Source: JACCQS01 sp963766765 (lineage in GTDB: Bacteria; Actinomycetota; Actinomycetes; Mycobacteriales; Geodermatophilaceae). From it: a DNA stretch of 64,000 bases. Positions 60,542 through 64,000 of this stretch are shown piece after piece (position 1 is the stretch's first letter; each line of letters opens with the position of its first letter). The stretch lies in NCBI GenBank assembly GCA_963766765.1, contig CAVYBR010000008.1:180541-244540 (forward strand), read 5' to 3'. The translations under genes and the position numbers were made by a program. The notes beneath the pieces were generated by a model, which was given only the letters and a program-made list of their open reading frames with translations, did not search any database and was not told the DNA's origin.

Positions 60542-61553
60542 CTAGCCCGGACACGGGCATCTGGGGCTGTCCCGGGCGTCGACGGCGACGCGGACCGGTC
60601 GCCGGGCGCGGCCGTGACCTCGGCGGTGGTCAGGACGGCGACGGCCCCGCGGCGGTGTCGACGTCGATCCGGGTGGTGCCGCCGAGCGGGACGACCCGGC
60701 GCACGGTGCCCGGGCACGGCGACGCGTCGGGCGGACGGCGCGCGCCGGCCGCGCAGGCAGCCGGCAGCGTTCGGGCCGGGCCACGAGGAGCGTGTCCGCG
60801 CCCGGTCGAGCGCGGGCGGGAGGTGGGTGGTGCAGCCGAGCAGGGCGGCGGAGTCGAGCGTCGGCCGGGCGCGTCGAGGACGTGCGCCGGTGGCGCCGAG
60901 CTGGCGGAGCCGGCCGGCGATGAGCAGCGCGGTGCGGGCGGCCAGGGCGTGCGGCCTCGTCGCCGGTCGTGGGTGACGAGCACGACGGCCGCCGTCGAGC
61001 CGGTCGAGCGCGGCCCGCAGGTCGGCGATCAGGTCGGCGCGGGTGGTGGCGTCGAGCCCGGCGAAGGGTTCGTCGAGCAGCAGCACCCGCGGTTCGACGG
61101 CCAGCGCGCGGGCGATGCCGACGCGCTGCGCCTCGCCGCCGGACAGGGTCCGCGCGTCCCGGCCGGCCAGGTGCGTCGACGCCGAGCGCGTCGAGCCACG
61201 GCGGGCGCGCTCGCGGGCCTGCGGCCGCGGGCGTCCGCGGAACCGCAGGCCGCCCGCGGCGTTGGCGAGCACGGTGCCGCGCCGCAGGACCGGGCGCTGC
61301 AGCACGGCGGCGACCGCGCGCGCGCAGCCGGCCGGCGTGGCCGGCGCGCCGTCGAGCAGCACTGCCCGTCAACGTGGTGACGGCTCGAGGCGGGCCGAGC
61401 GCGCGCAGCAGCGTCGACTTGCCGGCGCCGTTGGGCCCGAGCACGGCCAGCGTCTCGCCGGCGGGGACATCGAGGTCGTCGACGTGGAGCAGCGCCGGCT
61501 CGCCGGCGTGCACCCGCAGGTCGCGGCAGCCGATCCGCGTCCGTCAGCGCCGG
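60542..61553 (-). pseudogene. tupC: Tungstate/molybdate ABC transporter ATP-binding protein, frameshifted
   Basis: ABC ATPase. Walker A in AVLGPNGAGKSTLLRALG, signature TLSGGEAQRVGIARALAVEP, Walker B RVLLLDEPFAGLDATTRAD, with a C-terminal section resembling a TOBE domain (VDTAAGPSPS region). Frame changes at several points, notably after the Walker A and after the Walker B. It is downstream of the permease on the same strand. Tungstate or molybdate is inferred from the binding protein and the formate dehydrogenase. Confidence 0.7.
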
Positions 61554-62246
61554 TCGGGCCCGCGCTGCTGGGCGAGCGTCGCACGAGGTTGACGGCGAAC
61601 GCGATCGCCAGCAGGACCAGCCCGAAGGCGATCGCCAGCGCGAACTGGCCGCGGCTGGTGGCGAGCACCGCCGCGGTGGTCAGCACCCGGGTCTCGCCCT
61701 GCGATGTTGCCGCCGACCATCTGGGCCGCGCCGACCTCGCTGACGACCGCGCCGAAGCCGGCCATCGCGGCGGCGAGCAGCGGCAGCCGGGCCTCGGCCA
61801 GCAGCGCCGCAGCGCGCGCGCGCGGGTCGCGCCGAGCGCCGCGCATCTGCACCAGGAAGTCGGGGTCGACCTGCTGCAGCGCCGCGGCCATCAGCGCGGC
61901 GACGATCGGGCGTCGCGATCGCGGCCTGGGCGAGGATCATCGCGGTCGGGTGTGTAGAGCAGGCCGAGACCGCCCAGCGGGCCGCTGCGCCACAGCAGCA
62001 CGGTGACGAACAGGCCGACCACGACCGGCGGCAGGCCCATGCCGGTGTTCGCCACCGCGAGCAGCGATCCGCCGCCGGGGAACCGGCCCAGCGCCAGCGC
62101 GGCGCCAGCGGGACGCCGATGCACAGCGCGACGCGGTCGCGGTGAACGAGACCCGCAGCGTCAGCGCGGTGATCGACCAGGCGTCCTCGTCGCCGGTGAG
62201 CAGCAGGCGCAGCGCGTCGGCGAACCCGTCGCAGCAGGACGTCCAC
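61544..62246 (-). pseudogene. tupB: Tungstate/molybdate ABC transporter permease, frameshifted
   Basis: Membrane component with about five hydrophobic segments when frames are joined: LRLLLTGDEDAWSITALTLR, CIGVPLALALGRFPGGGSLL, NTGMGLPPVVVGLFVTVLLW, LGLLYTPTAMILAQAAIATP and MAGFGAVVSEVGAAQMVGGN, the last being the EAA-loop region. NTGMGLPPVVVGL and RSGPLGGLGLLYTPTAMI are typical of TupB-type permeases. At least three indels. Confidence 0.72.
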
Positions 62247-62261
62247 GGCCGTTGCGCCGCG

Positions 62262-63120
62262 TCAGCTGCCGAGCGAGGCCTCGTCCTTCCGGCGTCCGGG
62301 GTGAACAGCGGCTGCCCGTACTTCTGCCGTCCGAACTCGCCGATCAGCTGCTGCGCCGGCGGCGGCGACGACCCAGTCGGCGAACGCCGGCGGCGCCGTC
62401 GGGCGCACCCGCTCGCCGGCCTTCGTCGGTCATCTCGATCACGTGGTAGACGTTGAGCAGGTCGGGGTCGCCCTCGCCGAGCACGTCCGAGCGTCGAGCG
62501 TGTCGCGCTGGGCCAGGTAGGTCGCGCGGTCCGAGAGGGTGTAGCCGTCCTTCTCGCTCGGCGACCCGCAACGTCGCGCCCATGCCCTGACCGGTGGACT
62601 GGTACCAGGCTCCCCGCCGGCGTCGACGCCGGCCTTGCGCCCACAGGGCCTTCTCCTTGGCGTGGGTCCCGGAGTCGTCGCCGCGGGACACGAACGACGC
62701 CTGCGTTGCCGCGATCTTCTCGAAGTGCCGCGGCGCCGTCCAGCGCCTCGATCCCGGCGGGGTCGTCGCCGGGCCCGACGAGCACGAAGTCGTTGTGCAT
62801 CACCAGCCGCCGCCGCCCGGCCGTGCCCTCGGCGACGAAGTCCTCCTCGGCGGCCGGGGAGTGCACGAGCAGGACGTCGGCCTCGCCGCGCCGGCCGAGC
62901 TCGATGGCCTGGCCGCTGCCGACCGCGAGCGGTCTTGACCTTCCAGCCGGTGTCCCGCGTGAACGCCGGCAGCAGCTCGTCGAGCAGGCCGGAGTCCTGG
63001 GTGCTGGTGGTCGTGGCGAGGATCAGCGACTTCTCCGCCGAGGGGCCGGCTCCGGCGCCATCCGCCGCACCCGCAGGACGAGACAGCGACGGCCGCCAGC
63101 ACAGACGCGGCTCGACGCAT
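62262..63120 (-). pseudogene. tupA: Tungstate-binding lipoprotein, frameshifted
   Basis: Solute-binding protein with N-terminal signal RRAASVLAAVAVSSC, then SLILATTTSTQDSGLLDELL and PAFTRDTGWKVKT, the hallmark opening of TupA-type tungstate-binding proteins, AIELGRRGEADVLLVHSPAA and MHNDFVLVGPGDDPAGIEAL. The end reads GRQKYGQPLFTPDAGKDEAS after one correction. More than five indels. It is first gene of the tupABC-like operon and divergent from the regulator. Confidence 0.75.
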
Positions 63121-63174
63121 CGCTGCTCCTTTCTGTGCTCAGTGCAGAACGGTGCAACCCTAGGGTGTCGCGGC

Positions 63175-64000
63175 GTGAGCCGGATACCGGCGAGATCTGC
63201 GACGATCTGGCCCGCCGGATCAGCGCGGCGACCTGGCGCCCGGTGACGAGCTGCCCGGCGTCCGGGAGCTCGCCCAGGCAGTGGTGACACCGCCGCATCA
63301 CGGTCAGCCGGGCGCAGCGCGCGTTGCCGAGGCCGGGGTGCTGAGCTCGACCGAGCGGCGACGCGCCCGGGTGGCCGCCGACGCCGCCTCGCCGCCCGCC
63401 GTTCCTGCACGCCGAGCGAGCTCCGGCTGGCCGGCAGCGACGACCCCGCCCTCGACCGGTCGGGCCGCGGCTCGTGCCGGAGCTGGATGCCGCGTGCCGG
63501 CCGAGGCAGCTTCCGCCGGGCTGAGCGCGGTGCGGCGGGGTCGCGCGGACGGCGCCGCGATCCACCTCCTGCACCACAGCGGCGGCGTACAACGCTCCGT
63601 TCGCGCGGCGGCTGCTGCGCGGCCGGCGCCCGCACCTGGTGCACCTGTGGCGGCGGGAGCAAGGGCTGCTCGTGGTGCCGGGCAACCCGGCCGGGATCCG
63701 GGACGGTCCGCGATCTGACGGGCTGTCGGGTCGCGCTGCGCGGTCCCGGCACCGGGACGCGGGTCCTGCTCGACCGCGCTCGCGTCGCGGCCGGCGTCGA
63801 CCCCGATGCGTTGCGCGGGCCCGAGTCGGCACCCACCTGGAGGTCGCCCTCGCCGTCGCGACCGGCAGCGTCGACGCCGGGTCGGCGTCCGCTCGGCCGC
63901 CACCGACCTCGACCTCGACTTCGTGCACCTCACCTGGGAGGACTACGACCTCGGACTGCCCGGCACCGCCCTGGCCGCGGCGGCTCCGCTGATCGCCGCG
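63175..64000 (+). pseudogene. HTH regulator with PBP-like domain, frameshifted and cut by the window edge
   Basis: From GTG 63175: GEICDDLARRISAATWRPGD, a short winged helix of GntR-like type, followed after shifts by a periplasmic-binding-protein-like domain: LSAVRRGRADGAAIHLLHHS, HLVHLWRREQGLLVVPGNPA, VALRGPGTGTRVLLDRA and DFVHLTWEDYDLGLPGTAL. This architecture is found in regulators of molybdate/tungstate transport and cofactor genes. It is divergent from tupA by 54 bp and likely senses the oxyanion or cofactor. At least four indels. Confidence 0.7.

Overview
The window is high-GC DNA from an actinomycete. The actinobacterial markers are a proteasome activator of the Bpa/PafE type ending in GQYL, a GuaB1-type IMP dehydrogenase/GMP reductase, a FolP2-like dihydropteroate synthase homologue, a wax ester synthase/DGAT, an SCO6745-family protein, DUF2795 and DUF2855 proteins, and frequent GTG/TTG starts with 4-bp gene overlaps. 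I see no rRNA, no intact tRNA, no CRISPR array, no IS element and no phage genes.

Layout. 1-6 kb: a VOC fragment, an ArsR/SRPBCC pair, arginine deiminase coupled to an AGPS-like FAD oxidase, and a GlpD homologue; the last three are frameshifted. 6-13.4 kb: a PadR regulator with an unusual His/Gly/Pro-rich N-terminus, an SDR, a quinone reductase and a tyrosine catabolic block (hmgA divergent from an unknown gene plus fahA, with an IclR regulator). 13.4-35 kb: mostly intact housekeeping genes: GDT1/larC, pheA, a GroES-like protein, guaB1, serS, bpa, gabD with an acyl-CoA ligase and thioesterase, two paralogous lipoproteins, a MarR-controlled efflux pump and folP2. 35-48 kb: lipid genes (two FadD ligases, WS/DGAT, lipases), an ArsR-controlled exporter, a three-gene nitrile hydratase/thiocyanate hydrolase-like cluster and ptsHI. 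48-56.8 kb: small regulators and accessory enzymes, many frameshifted, then an operon of esterase, sugar isomerase and DUF993 protein. 56.8-64 kb: a NAD-linked formate dehydrogenase (fdhA plus NuoEF-type fdhB) next to a tungstate-type ABC transporter (tupABC-like) and an HTH/PBP-like regulator, with even higher GC and an indel every few dozen to few hundred bases.

Two features stand out. First, the intergenic regions between 5 and 35 kb carry several unrelated families of near-perfect palindromes. The best is a 60-bp unit of strictly fixed 18-24-18 architecture present four times; because its 18-bp palindrome reads TFSGES on both strands, two copies have entered coding frames (start of a HAD hydrolase, end of a GntR regulator). 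Second, at about 56,780 a NuoF-like reading frame passes directly into the middle of a DUF993 gene, exactly where base composition and indel density change. This is most simply an assembly chimera, so the last 7 kb should not be assumed to be neighbours of the rest.

Reading frames are clean from about 6 to 39 kb and broken at both ends of the window, so most frameshifts here are probably sequence errors. I list broken genes as pseudogenes, name the intact product and state where the break lies.
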